Positions 47,274 through 57,467 of a DNA stretch of 64,000 bases are shown here, piece after piece. A model generated the notes under the pieces. That model searched no databases and was not told where the DNA came from. It saw nothing but the letters and a program-made list of their open reading frames with translations. The position numbers and the translations under genes were made by a program. Every line of letters begins with the position of its first letter. Position 1 is the first letter of the stretch. This stretch comes from Plebeiibacterium sediminum (GTDB lineage Bacteria; Bacteroidota; Bacteroidia; Bacteroidales; Marinilabiliaceae): assembly GCF_026013605.1 (NCBI RefSeq), contig NZ_JAPDPJ010000006.1, forward strand, positions 1-64,000. The letters are read 5' to 3'.

Positions 47274-48323
47274 TTATTTTAACTGATAAACTTTAACGTA
47301 ATCCACCTTAAACAAAACAGGTTCATTAAACATGCTATCATCAACACCCTGAGCTCCTCCCCAATTACCACCAATAGCTAAATTCAGAATAAAGTAAAAG
47401 CGATCATTAAAAGGCCAGTCTCCACTATCCTGCAGTTGTGTAGTTTCTCCAAAAGTTTTTGTTTCAACACCATCCACATAAATATGAATACGATCGTACC
47501 CCATAAACTCGTTTTGAACCCATTCCATTGTTAACACATGAAACTCATCCGCCACATCATTATCTAAAGTCTGTTCTCCATGCACGTTTTGACCATTCAT
47601 ACCATTCTTATTTTGAGTATGTAATGCACAATGAAAAGTTTTAGGATCGTAGCCTACATGCTCCATAATATCAATTTCACCACATCGTGGCCATGAACCA
47701 TAGCCCAGCATCCAAAAGGCCGGCCATGTTCCTTTTCCATGCGGAACTTTTAAACGGGCCTCCATTTTACCATACGTAAAATCCTGTTTGTTTTTAGAGA
47801 TAATACGACCTGAAGTATATTGCTTTCCGGAATACGGTTCTTTACGGGCTTCCAACACCAAACAGCCATCCTCAAGCCTTACATTTTCAGGACGATCCGT
47901 ATAGTATTGTAATTCCTGGTTTCCACCTCCATTTCCATTTACTTCTATGGTCCAATTGTCGTCATTCAGCGTTGTACCATCAAAATTATCCTCCCATACT
48001 AACTGATACTCCGGTTCTGGAACAACAACTTCGCATTGAGCACTATAGTCGCCAACTGTAGCTGTAATTATTGCTGTACCACCAGCTAAAGCTGTTACAT
48101 TGCCGTAAAAAACAGACGCAACGGTTTCATTATCTGAAGTCCATACAACAGGTTCGTTTGTTGCAGGAGCCTCTACAACATTTATAATGCTTTTTTCTCC
48201 AATAGTCAGGTTCAGTGTACTTTTATCAAGTATCAGTTCATACGTTACTACTGCTTTATCCTCAGAACAAGCTGATGTAATTAAAGTAAGTAACAAAACC
48301 AATACGGTAAGGATATGCTTCAT
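47274..48323 (-). CDS. GH16 laminarinase with N-terminal Ig-like (BIG2) domain
   Basis: A lipoprotein (TSAC near residue 19). A bacterial Ig-like BIG2 domain at about 25-100 (VWTSDNETVASVFYGNVTALAGGTAIITAT) matches that of the SusE/F-position protein. GH16 follows at about 105-349 with the catalytic ExDxxE as E216, D218, E221 (GEIDIMEHVG). The fold and motif fit GH16_3 laminarinases, which cut internal beta-1,3 or beta-1,3/1,4 bonds. Two hairpins lie in the 161-bp gap before it. Confidence 0.93.
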   Translation of the reverse strand: MKHILTVLVLLLTLITSACSEDKAVVTYELILDKSTLNLTIGEKSIINVVEAPATNEPVVWTSDNETVASVFYGNVTALAGGTAIITATVGDYSAQCEVVVPEPEYQLVWEDNFDGTTLNDDNWTIEVNGNGGGNQELQYYTDRPENVRLEDGCLVLEARKEPYSGKQYTSGRIISKNKQDFTYGKMEARLKVPHGKGTWPAFWMLGYGSWPRCGEIDIMEHVGYDPKTFHCALHTQNKNGMNGQNVHGEQTLDNDVADEFHVLTMEWVQNEFMGYDRIHIYVDGVETKTFGETTQLQDSGDWPFNDRFYFILNLAIGGNWGGAQGVDDSMFNEPVLFKVDYVKVYQLK

Positions 48324-48387
48324 ATACGCTAGTTTATTTCTTTTAGTCCCATGAGAGACCCATGAAACAGTAATTTGAATTTTGATT

Positions 48388-48472
48388 CCAGTAGGTATGA
48401 ATCTACTGGTGCATTTCTTTTATCCGGATAGAAAAAAAATCTAATTAAAGAGAGACCCGAAGATCTCTCTTT
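48388..48472 (-). promoter_or_regulatory. Hairpins between SusCD-lipoprotein genes and the enzyme genes
   Basis: On the minus strand an 11-bp stem closed by a UUCG loop (48447-48472) is followed 7 nt later by eight U (48432-48439). A second stem CCAGTAG/CTACTGG follows (48388-48394, 48403-48409). This may be an attenuating or 3'-protecting hairpin that makes SusC/D/lipoprotein mRNA more abundant than enzyme mRNA. Confidence 0.65.
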
Positions 48473-48484
48473 CTCATACAGACA

Positions 48485-49447
48485 TTAATTTGCTTTCTTA
48501 TAGAAGAAACAAGCATCATAGTCTAAGGTAGTTCCTTGTACTCCACCAGCTAAAAATGCAAATACGTTTTTATCATTAAATGGCTCATTATAGAAAACGC
48601 CTAACTCTCTGAATTTACTAGCAGGAATTTCAATTTCATGCCACTCGCCATCTCTTGCAAAATCAGCAAATGGCTCATATGTTACACCTCCATCTTCGTA
48701 TGCTGCTGAACCAATACAAATTTTAGCTTCTGCGGCTCCATCTGCAAAAATGAATAGGTAAGAACTACTTGCCTGAGAACTTTTTAATGCAATATGGAAT
48801 ACATAATTATCAGGATTATTATACATATCAGTCATATCAATTAGTTGATAATCTGCAGAAATACTATAACCAGCTCCAGACCATCCTGCACTACCAACTA
48901 CAAAACTTGGCCATCCTTCTGATTGTTCGTAAAAGTTTAAACCAGTAGGAGTTCCTCCTGTAAATGTACCATCCCAGATATATAAAAATTTATTGGTATC
49001 ATCCGGACGTAAATCATTAACTACTTTATCCTGAATAGCAGTAAACGAAGCCTCACCAATTTGAATAATAGTATAATTTGATCCTTTTAATGAAGCATCC
49101 AATTCTCCTATTTTTGGAGTAACTGTAACTTCACATGATGCTGTGTAAGCGCCATAGGTAGCTACGATTGTTGCAGATCCACTTTTTAAACCTGTTACAA
49201 TACCATTATTAACAGGAGCAACTGAAGGATCAGAAGAACTCCATGCGATATCACCTTCTGCACCTGCAGGTTGCAATGCTGCTTCCAGCGTTAATGAAGC
49301 TTCAACCTCCATACTGGCAGTTTGCTGATCAATTGTAATTCCCGTTACTTCAATGGTTGGTTCATCGCCACCTCCATCACTACTGCAACTTGTAACCAAT
49401 AGCCCCATAAGGCCAAAAAACATGAATAATAAAGCTTTTGTTTTCAT
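48485..49447 (-). CDS. Surface glycan-binding lipoprotein with Ig-like domain (SusE/F position)
   Basis: A lipoprotein (lipobox LVTSC near residue 21) followed by SSDGGGDE, an acidic stretch like the surface-export signal. A BIG2 domain (about 32-110, VTGITIDQQTASMEVEA ... SGSATIVATYGAYTASC) leads to a ~200-residue beta-sandwich of unknown fold that probably binds glucan (LNFYEQSEGWPSFVVGSAGW). It is in the SusE/SusF position after SusD, so it should be the outer-surface glycan binder of the locus. No family name is certain. Confidence 0.82.
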   Translation of the reverse strand: MKTKALLFMFFGLMGLLVTSCSSDGGGDEPTIEVTGITIDQQTASMEVEASLTLEAALQPAGAEGDIAWSSSDPSVAPVNNGIVTGLKSGSATIVATYGAYTASCEVTVTPKIGELDASLKGSNYTIIQIGEASFTAIQDKVVNDLRPDDTNKFLYIWDGTFTGGTPTGLNFYEQSEGWPSFVVGSAGWSGAGYSISADYQLIDMTDMYNNPDNYVFHIALKSSQASSSYLFIFADGAAEAKICIGSAAYEDGGVTYEPFADFARDGEWHEIEIPASKFRELGVFYNEPFNDKNVFAFLAGGVQGTTLDYDACFFYKKAN

Positions 49448-49503
49448 AATTTAAATTTGAAATAATTAATAGTTGATTTTTTTAACTCTTATAATGACCT
49501 ATG

Positions 49504-51081
49504 TTAGTACATAGGATTTTGTTCCATTGGGTTTAATTCTATCTCTTTACTTGGAATTGGGAAAAGCTCGTGTTTTCCTGCAATAAACTCAGCCATATGA
49601 CTTTGAGCTTCCGGAGATTCTGTTGCTTTGTATGCATCCATCACTTGTTTGGCAACACCCCATCGGCACAAGTCGTACCAACGATGTCCTTCCATGCCCA
49701 GCTCAACCCTGCGCTCATGGCGCACAGCTGAAACCAGGTCTGCTTTGTTATCTGCATACCCATTATAATCAGGAAACGCCGGCAAAATATCTGGCTGCCC
49801 CTGACGCGCTCTGTTTCGCACTCTTTCTAAAGCGTTCTTAGCATCGGTATAATCTCCTGTTTCACAACAAGCTTCAGCATACATTAAAAGCACATCAGCA
49901 AAACGAATATCAATTCTGTTTAACGGACCACGAGATGGATGAGAAAGTTCTATCGGATTTCCGTCTGCATCATAAAATCCGGTTTTCTTATTTAAGAATC
50001 GAGTTCCTAAATAGATTTCCTGCTCAGGATTTTCAATCTGATCATCAGTAGGATTTAAAATAGTAGCATCTCTTCGCGGATCATTGCTTTCGTATTCATT
50101 GTAAAGATTGACTGTTGGCTTATTAAAACCCCATCCTCCACCTAACAATGAAGAACGTGAACGTGTAAGTATGATTGAGTAAGTACCGCGAGTATATCCG
50201 CTACCACCTTCGCCATTTGAGCCACCATAATCTCCTGTTGGATCATCGGCATACTGAACTTCAAATACTGATTCCAAACCATTTTCGTAGTCTATAGAAA
50301 AGTTATTGGCATAAGTAGGAAGCAAGTCATACTCATTTGAAGAGATAATAGCCTCGCCCCATCTTTTAGCCTCTGTATAATCATGAATATATAAATTCAC
50401 TTTTAATAGCATGGCCTGAGCAGCACCTTTGGTTGCACGACCTAACTCTTCTGGTGCATAAGCACTCTTTTCCCAAAGTAATTCGCTGGCATCTTCCAGA
50501 TCAGAAACAATAAAATTATAAACGCTTTCAACAGTTGCTCTTGGTTGTTGCCAATCAGTAGTGGATTCAATCACATAATCAACCAAAGGAACTCCACCAA
50601 ATACACGTACCAGACGGAAATAGTACATGGCGCGTAAAAACTTAAGCTCACCCAACAATCTCTGTTGAACCTCTGCTGTCATGTTTTCGTTTGGTATCAA
50701 GGCTGGAACTTCTCTTAAGCCAAGATTACACCTTCCAATTCCCATATATTGAGTGCGATAAAAATCGAGCAGATATCCATTATTCGCAATGGTTTTAAAG
50801 TTTTCCATATCATACACATCAGCCATATCACTGGTGTTTTGTCCACCTTTTAAGGCATCATCCGACATCACATCTCCAATAAAAAAGTCGCTGTAATAGG
50901 TGTAGTTATACTCCCATGTCAGAGGAACATATGCTGCATTTGTGGTATATATTCCTGTTTCACCTGAAGTATAATAATCCTCCAGTCCGGTAACGGCCGG
51001 TGCTGTTTCTGTTAGCCATGTTTCGCAAGAACTAAAAAGCACTGCCAAAGAAGCTAAAAATATGAATTGTATATTTTTCAT
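49504..51081 (-). CDS. SusD/RagB family glycan-binding lipoprotein
   Basis: The start at 51081 (MKNIQFIFLASLAVLFSSC) gives a proper lipobox; the longer in-frame start at 51201 adds 40 residues that hide the signal. The mature protein (about 505 aa) has SusD features: AYYFRL-type helix (KFLRAMYYFRLVRVFGGVPLVDY), ATKGAAQAMLLKVNLY, IRFADVLLMYAEA and a C-terminal HRWYDLCRWG. It caps the SusC porin and hands it glucan oligosaccharides. It lies 187 bp after susC-like, longer than usual. Confidence 0.96.
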   Translation of the reverse strand: MKNIQFIFLASLAVLFSSCETWLTETAPAVTGLEDYYTSGETGIYTTNAAYVPLTWEYNYTYYSDFFIGDVMSDDALKGGQNTSDMADVYDMENFKTIANNGYLLDFYRTQYMGIGRCNLGLREVPALIPNENMTAEVQQRLLGELKFLRAMYYFRLVRVFGGVPLVDYVIESTTDWQQPRATVESVYNFIVSDLEDASELLWEKSAYAPEELGRATKGAAQAMLLKVNLYIHDYTEAKRWGEAIISSNEYDLLPTYANNFSIDYENGLESVFEVQYADDPTGDYGGSNGEGGSGYTRGTYSIILTRSRSSLLGGGWGFNKPTVNLYNEYESNDPRRDATILNPTDDQIENPEQEIYLGTRFLNKKTGFYDADGNPIELSHPSRGPLNRIDIRFADVLLMYAEACCETGDYTDAKNALERVRNRARQGQPDILPAFPDYNGYADNKADLVSAVRHERRVELGMEGHRWYDLCRWGVAKQVMDAYKATESPEAQSHMAEFIAGKHELFPIPSKEIELNPMEQNPMY

Positions 51082-51268
51082 ATGTCTGATATTTTTTAAT
51101 TGCCATATGAAACTCTTCTGAGTAATCATCCTCTTCAATGAGAAAAGCATTCCTAAAGCTAGTTTCGATATGACTAATATTTTTTTGATGTAACTCACCA
51201 TGGGAACAGCACACTATGAAAGACTTTTCACATGGCTCGTTACATTTCTTTAAATATGAGTAGTATGT

Positions 51269-54200
51269 TTAAAAATCAAGATTAACACCTAAGGTTACCG
51301 TTCTGGCTTGCGGATAATTACCATAATCAATTCCACTACCAACCTCCGGATCATAGCCTGAGTAGTTAGTCCACGTTAACAGGTTAGAACCGCTCAGGTA
51401 AAAACGACATCTGCTAATACCCGCCTTTTCGGTTATTCTTTTAGGAATAGTATAGCCCAACTGCATATTCTTTAATCGAAGGTAAGCGCCGCTTTCAACC
51501 AAACGATCTGAAGTTTCTCTGTTCATTGGGTTACCTGTTGGGTTTGGAATGGTTCCATCTGTATTCACCAACTGAGTCCAGTCTACGCCATACGATTCCA
51601 GACTAGTCTTCATTACATCTGTATAATCCACCCATACATTACGCATTGAAGTGCTCAAAGTAGCATCATTACCCGCTCCTTCGGTACGATGACGAACTGC
51701 ATTATAAATCTCATTGCCATAAACTCCCTGGAAAAACATCTGCAAATCAAAACCTTTGTAATTGGCACCTATATTAAAACCGTAGGTTAACCATGGAAAT
51801 GGATTTCCGATATCTGTTTTATCGTAATCATCAATCTTTCCATCCGGAGTTCCTTCCGGGCCACTTAAATCTTTATATCTGGCATCCCCGGCATGAACAC
51901 CGATTTCACTGGCTGAATACGACCATAAATGATCCATCGCTTCCTGATCTGTTTTATATACCCCTTCGAATTGATATCCCCACAAGGTGTATAGTGCCAA
52001 TCCTTCATCACTCAATGTTCTGTCACCATAAACCGGACTACCGCCGTTAAGCGCTGTCAGCTCATTTCTGATAAAAGAAGCATTACCATCAATATTATAG
52101 CTTACTTTTCCTATTTTTCCACTATGTCCTAAAGAGATTTCAATACCTTCATTTCGAACAGTTCCCACATTAGCCAAAGGATCAAAACGGTTTCCAACCT
52201 GTGCCGGAGCTTTAACTCCCAGCAGCATTTCTTTGGTGTCTCTGATAAATCCATCAAAACTACCGGTGATTAATCCTTTACCAAATCCAAAATCAATTCC
52301 GGCACTCAGTTGCTCAGTGGTTTCCCATTTACCTCCTTTATTGGCATAAGTTAAAACGGTGGCACCGTTGGCCAGTGTTTGTGTTAAACCCAAGGGATAA
52401 CCAGTAAACACAGTATTAGATTCAAACATGGTAGTAGCAAAACTATTGGAAGCAATTTTATCATTACCTATTTGTCCCCAACCAAATCGCAGTTTCATAA
52501 AATCCAGCGATTCAAAATTTTTCATCCAGTTTTCTTCACTAATTCTCCAGGCCAACGCCATGGAAGGAAAATACCCCCAAACATTTTCAGGAAACTTATT
52601 GGAACCATCGGCCCTGAAGTTTACTGTTAACAGGTAACGACTATCAAATGAATAATGGAATCGACTTAAAAGCGAAAACATTCTCGTTCTGGATACATTA
52701 TCATTGGCCTCAGTTTTATCTTCTGTAGTTTTAGAAAGGTACCAATTAGATTCTGTTGGATTTAATATAGAAGCACCAGCTCCACCCATTCCATAGTTAT
52801 TATACTCTTCGGTAGTTTGACCAGCCATTAACGAAATACTGTGTTTACCAAGATCTACCGAATAATTGGCTATATTTTCAAGAATCAATGTTCTGTAGTG
52901 TTGCATATTGCTCGATAAAAAGTTTTTGTTTCTTTTATCGTAGTCTGAATATTGATAAGCATCACCAAAAGAACGGTTACGATTATTGGCCAGATCCATA
53001 CTGATTGCAGAACGCCATTTAAAATTCTTGAAAGGTGTTAATTCAACAAACATATCTCCAACCCAACGTTCAACAATATTTTCTGGGTGATTGTGTTTTA
53101 CCATCGAAAATGGATTCACCACATTTTTAAAGTTTGATGCAGCAGCAATTTGTCCGCCCATATCTTTACCCTCGTTATTTATTGAACCCTCTGGATAATG
53201 CGTTGGATCCCAAGGTGCCATCGCAATAGCAGCAGATAAAACTGATGCGCCCGGACTGGAACTATTGTGCATTGCATTTCGCCCTGTTGAATTCACAAAC
53301 GAAAGGTTTTCACCAATTTTTAACCAATCATTTACCTTTAATGAAGTATTAACCCTTAATGTTAATCGCTCATAATTTGAACCGATAACAGTACCATCCT
53401 GATTAAAATAACTGGCGCTCAATACATAGCTATTATTTGCATCACCACCACTAAAAGAAGCATAGTAATCCTGAATCACTGCATTTTTCTTAAATACCTC
53501 ATCCTGCCAATCTGTTTCAATGGCTGCATAATCCATTCCGTAAGGATTTGCATTTGTTTTCAATAGCGGATAATACGGCGATGTTCCAACATTATCTTTC
53601 ATCCAGGTGTTAAAACCTTCCTGCTGATATTTAGATATAGAAGATGCTTTAGGATTCAGTTTCATCAGCGTTTCTGCAAACTCATCTCTTTTCATTAAAT
53701 CCAGCTTATTCCAACGGTTTTGAACACCGGTGTATGAACTCACTGAAACTCTTGATTTTCCCTTCTCTCCTTTTTTAGTTTTGATAAGAATAACACCATT
53801 GGCACCTCTGGAACCATAAATAGCTGTAGATGATGCATCCTTTAAAACCTCTGTAGATTCGATATCATTGGGACTTAAAAAGGAAATGTCCTGAACAATC
53901 ATTCCATCAACCACATATATCGGAGAACTATTGTTTACCGTTCCAATTCCACGGATGCGCACCACCGCGGCTTCTCCCGGCTGACCACTATTGGCATTTA
54001 CCGTAACACCAGCTACTTTACCCTGCAAGGCCTGATCTAATCCGGCTGCCGGCGTTTTTTGAAGTTCTTTAGATTTAATAGATGCTACAGCCCCTGTTAA
54101 ATCACTTTTTTTCATGGTTCCATAACCCACAGAAACAATTTCATCAAGCACATAATTATCCAACTTTAATACAATTGCCAAATAATCATTAGGGACTTTA

Positions 54201-54454
54201 ATTTGTTTCTCTACGTTTTGAAATCCAATCATAGAAATAACCACAATACTGTTCGGTTCAACTTTAAGTGTAAAGTTTCCGTCCATATCAGTTACGGTTC
54301 CTATTGTAGTTCCTTTTACAAAAACATTGGCTCCTATGATGGGCTCATTGTCTTCCTCTCCTTTTACATTACCAGAAACAGACCATTGATCCTGTGCTGA
54401 TAATAAAGGAATGCTTAGCGCAAATAATAGTATTAAACTAAAAAGGTTCTTCAT
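51269..54454 (-). CDS. SusC-like TonB-dependent outer-membrane transporter
   Basis: The 1061-residue protein has a signal peptide (1-20), a carboxypeptidase-regulatory-like domain (about 24-105, GNVKGEEDNEPIIGANVFVKGTT), a plug domain (about 115-220, ending EVLKDASSTAIYGSRGANGVILI) and a C-terminal beta-barrel ending in VTLGVNLDF. It imports glucan oligosaccharides across the outer membrane with TonB energy and SusD as lid. The 214-bp gap upstream should hold the promoter, but no clear -7/-33 pair was found there. Confidence 0.97.
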   Translation of the reverse strand: MKNLFSLILLFALSIPLLSAQDQWSVSGNVKGEEDNEPIIGANVFVKGTTIGTVTDMDGNFTLKVEPNSIVVISMIGFQNVEKQIKVPNDYLAIVLKLDNYVLDEIVSVGYGTMKKSDLTGAVASIKSKELQKTPAAGLDQALQGKVAGVTVNANSGQPGEAAVVRIRGIGTVNNSSPIYVVDGMIVQDISFLSPNDIESTEVLKDASSTAIYGSRGANGVILIKTKKGEKGKSRVSVSSYTGVQNRWNKLDLMKRDEFAETLMKLNPKASSISKYQQEGFNTWMKDNVGTSPYYPLLKTNANPYGMDYAAIETDWQDEVFKKNAVIQDYYASFSGGDANNSYVLSASYFNQDGTVIGSNYERLTLRVNTSLKVNDWLKIGENLSFVNSTGRNAMHNSSSPGASVLSAAIAMAPWDPTHYPEGSINNEGKDMGGQIAAASNFKNVVNPFSMVKHNHPENIVERWVGDMFVELTPFKNFKWRSAISMDLANNRNRSFGDAYQYSDYDKRNKNFLSSNMQHYRTLILENIANYSVDLGKHSISLMAGQTTEEYNNYGMGGAGASILNPTESNWYLSKTTEDKTEANDNVSRTRMFSLLSRFHYSFDSRYLLTVNFRADGSNKFPENVWGYFPSMALAWRISEENWMKNFESLDFMKLRFGWGQIGNDKIASNSFATTMFESNTVFTGYPLGLTQTLANGATVLTYANKGGKWETTEQLSAGIDFGFGKGLITGSFDGFIRDTKEMLLGVKAPAQVGNRFDPLANVGTVRNEGIEISLGHSGKIGKVSYNIDGNASFIRNELTALNGGSPVYGDRTLSDEGLALYTLWGYQFEGVYKTDQEAMDHLWSYSASEIGVHAGDARYKDLSGPEGTPDGKIDDYDKTDIGNPFPWLTYGFNIGANYKGFDLQMFFQGVYGNEIYNAVRHRTEGAGNDATLSTSMRNVWVDYTDVMKTSLESYGVDWTQLVNTDGTIPNPTGNPMNRETSDRLVESGAYLRLKNMQLGYTIPKRITEKAGISRCRFYLSGSNLLTWTNYSGYDPEVGSGIDYGNYPQARTVTLGVNLDF

Positions 54455-54668
54455 TTAATTTTATTCTAGATTATCAAGTCATTTAAGAGTAATACATCCT
54501 GAAATGCAGGAGTAATTTTTCTTTGACACAAGAATATTCCAGAATTTATTCAACTCAAAAAATCAGGTCTCAACTTAATCTCAGCAAGCTATATTTTACC
54601 CTCAACAAGAGTACAACACAAGAACCTTTTTATTTATTTTTCAATCACTTACAAAAACAAACTCAACA

Positions 54669-57332
54669 TTAAAAATCACGAATAAATTGATTTAAATCGA
54701 CACCTTGTTCAAGATTTAATTTCTTTCTTAAACGGTATCTGTTCGTATCTAAACTACGGGGAGAGATATTCATTAGGTTAGAGATTTCTTTATTCTCTAA
54801 ATTGGCTCGGATAAATGATAAAACCCGAATATCATTGGAAGTAAGATTGGGAAATTTTTCGGTTAATCGTGCAATAAAATCCTGATGAATTTCAGAAAAT
54901 AACTTATGAAACAGAAATTCCTTTTTCTCATTATTGACTTCATCGTTAATCATATTTGCCCAACGTTTGGCATCAGTATTACGCATTGACTCCAAACCAA
55001 CTTTTAGCTTATTCAGAAATTCGTTTTTATGGCTTATTATCTCTGTATACTGCAAAAGCTGTTCATTTTTTAAAGAGATGGTTTTACTGGCTTCGTTTTC
55101 TGCATATATTTTTTCCTGTTTTTTGAGTTTAATCTGACTGATAGTTAGCATGATGTAGTACATGATAAAACCAATAAAAAATAATAACAAAAAAACAGGT
55201 AATAGTACCCAGGCTGTCTGATACCACTTTTTATCGATATGAATCAATAAGGAACTCTCGTTTACTTCTCCTCCGTTAATTCTACTTTGCAAGTAAAAGT
55301 GATACTTCCCTCCTTTTAACTGTGCGTAAAATACCTCATCTTTATCTGAACTCCAATCTGACCATTGCTTATCTTCCGGTTCCAGTTTATATCTGTACTC
55401 AACTACATCATACATGGATTTGTTGATACTAAAACTAAATTTCAAATCCCTATTCCCGGCTTTATACTTAATCCCATCCTCTGAAAAAGGATAAAATGTT
55501 TTACTGTTCTCATCATCAAGTTCTGATACTGATGAAATAACCGGCTTACTGTATTTTTTAAAGTCTGAGTGAAAATCAATATCAAATATGGTAACACCTC
55601 TATCGGTTGCCAGCCGCAATTTATTATTCTTTATGTCAACAAATTTGCGTTCATCATTAATGAGCTTACCTAATGATTTAAGCAAGGTATTGTATGAATA
55701 AATGTTTCCATCGGGTAACAAAACATCCAGTTTAACTTCTCCTTTTTGTATATATGCAACAGAATTTCCATTGCTACCAAAGTTTAAGGATTCAATATCA
55801 TTTGATGCTACTTTTTCAATCAGTGGATGTTCTGATGGTTTGAATACTCCGTTTTTATATTGTAAGATGTGTTCCTCGTTATTAAAGAAAATGCCCATCT
55901 CAGTATCAAAAATATGTGTAACTCCGTCTATTCTTTCGCTACTAACTTTTGCCTTAGCGTTTAATGATATTTTTACTATATCCTGCCCATTCATCTCGCC
56001 CCAAATACATTTGTTTTCCTTATCATAGACCAACGATGAGTTTCCCCAGATATTCAAATTTTTAATATAATCATATCTGTCACCAACTTTATGTATAAGT
56101 ATTAGCTCCTGATAACTTGAAAAAAGATAATAATCAGTTCCTTCAAATCTGGCCACATCAATAAATCCGCTGTAAGGTGCCACATTTTTAATACTTCCGT
56201 TTTTCAATATTAACATGCCTTTGTTGTGGCAAACAAACAAGCTGTTATCAATGATTTTCAAATTCCAGACTTGTCCACCTGTGTTTGGTACCATTTCAAA
56301 TGCTCCTTTCTCTGAAGATACGAAAAGACCTTTATTGGTTGCCAGATAAGTATTTCCCTGAAAGTTTTTAATACTGTAAGTAGCTCCACCTTCAAAAATA
56401 TTATTGATGGCACTTTGCAACTCTATTTTGGCAATTCCATAATCCAATCCTAACCAAACATTACCCAAGCCATCACATTTCATTGACAAAATGGTATTAT
56501 CAATCAAGCCATGTGTAGCATTTACTTGCCTTGAAATAGTTCCATCATCGTCCAAATGAAAAAATCCGTTAGCTATAGAACCCAGACAATAAGAATTTTC
56601 ATCATAGGAAAAACCTGAAAACAGCGTGTTCTTTTGCAAAGCCTCAGGTAGATTAATTTTTGCCAATATATCGTTACTATATGCATAAACATCTCCATCA
56701 AACAAAACAAAAAACATTTTACCGTTATGAAGAAATATTTTTCTTACTTCTCTATTTTTTAGCTCTTCAAATTGCGATACTTTCTTGAAGTTGTTGTTTT
56801 CAAAGTATCCTATTTCGCCAGAGGCTAAAACCATCCATACTTTTTCATTCCACACAATAATAGAATACACATGCCCTGGAATATCAATCTCATCAGTTTT
56901 ATGACTTATCTTATCATATATATAAAGTTTGTAGGATGACTGCATTATAATTTGATTCCTGAACTTTACCATATTCCAGATTTGATCGCCATCTGTTTGT
57001 CCGATATGATGAAATACCATTTTTCCATTTTGTCGGATAAAATAACCAAACTCACTACTTGCGCTCCAAATGGTATCATGATCTGCCATTACCGTTCTGA
57101 CCAAACCTGGCTCAGACATTGTTGCAAGACTCCATTCCCCATAAACATTATACAGAAGACCATTAGAATTTCCGAAATAAACGATGCCATACTGATCAAT
57201 ATCAATATCCCAGTTTTGTCTTCCTGCCTGATAAGTTTCTTTATCAAAGCAAATTACTTTTGGTAAATATTTTGAAGCACTCAGGTTTACACATGAGAAA
57301 AATAGAATTGCATATAAAAGTCTGATCATCAC
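54669..57332 (-). CDS. One-component transmembrane regulator: beta-propeller sensor, Y_Y_Y domain, LuxR-type HTH
   Basis: After a signal peptide (1-20), residues about 30-620 hold two-component-regulator propeller blades (for example VWLGLDYGIAKI, TYLATNKGLFV). A Y_Y_Y domain follows (about 633-700, EYRYKLEPEDKQWSDWS), one TM helix (about 704-728, WVLLPVFLLLFFIGF), a coiled coil and a C-terminal HTH ending RYRLRKKLNLE. There is no kinase or receiver, so glucan sensing in the periplasm is passed straight to DNA. It sits between the GH3 and SusC genes and should control the locus. The output helix-turn-helix is the same type as in the response regulator at 4657. Confidence 0.93.
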   Translation of the reverse strand: MMIRLLYAILFFSCVNLSASKYLPKVICFDKETYQAGRQNWDIDIDQYGIVYFGNSNGLLYNVYGEWSLATMSEPGLVRTVMADHDTIWSASSEFGYFIRQNGKMVFHHIGQTDGDQIWNMVKFRNQIIMQSSYKLYIYDKISHKTDEIDIPGHVYSIIVWNEKVWMVLASGEIGYFENNNFKKVSQFEELKNREVRKIFLHNGKMFFVLFDGDVYAYSNDILAKINLPEALQKNTLFSGFSYDENSYCLGSIANGFFHLDDDGTISRQVNATHGLIDNTILSMKCDGLGNVWLGLDYGIAKIELQSAINNIFEGGATYSIKNFQGNTYLATNKGLFVSSEKGAFEMVPNTGGQVWNLKIIDNSLFVCHNKGMLILKNGSIKNVAPYSGFIDVARFEGTDYYLFSSYQELILIHKVGDRYDYIKNLNIWGNSSLVYDKENKCIWGEMNGQDIVKISLNAKAKVSSERIDGVTHIFDTEMGIFFNNEEHILQYKNGVFKPSEHPLIEKVASNDIESLNFGSNGNSVAYIQKGEVKLDVLLPDGNIYSYNTLLKSLGKLINDERKFVDIKNNKLRLATDRGVTIFDIDFHSDFKKYSKPVISSVSELDDENSKTFYPFSEDGIKYKAGNRDLKFSFSINKSMYDVVEYRYKLEPEDKQWSDWSSDKDEVFYAQLKGGKYHFYLQSRINGGEVNESSLLIHIDKKWYQTAWVLLPVFLLLFFIGFIMYYIMLTISQIKLKKQEKIYAENEASKTISLKNEQLLQYTEIISHKNEFLNKLKVGLESMRNTDAKRWANMINDEVNNEKKEFLFHKLFSEIHQDFIARLTEKFPNLTSNDIRVLSFIRANLENKEISNLMNISPRSLDTNRYRLRKKLNLEQGVDLNQFIRDF

Positions 57333-57403
57333 AAATCGCTGATTTAATTAAGGCATTTCAAATGTAAATATATTATGTAGTTTTTTTAATATATGATACA
57401 ATC

Positions 57404-57433
57404 AAAAAGGAGCACCTATAGTAGGTGCTCCTT
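57404..57433 (-). terminator. Terminator after the first GH3 gene
   Basis: A perfect 12-bp stem AAGGAGCACCTA / TAGGTGCTCCTT (57407-57418, 57422-57433) with a 3-nt loop is followed on the minus strand by Ts (57404-57408). It separates the right-hand enzyme genes from the regulator gene. Confidence 0.9.
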
Positions 57434-57467
57434 GGTATACAGATATCGAGTCTAAACTAACAAAAGT

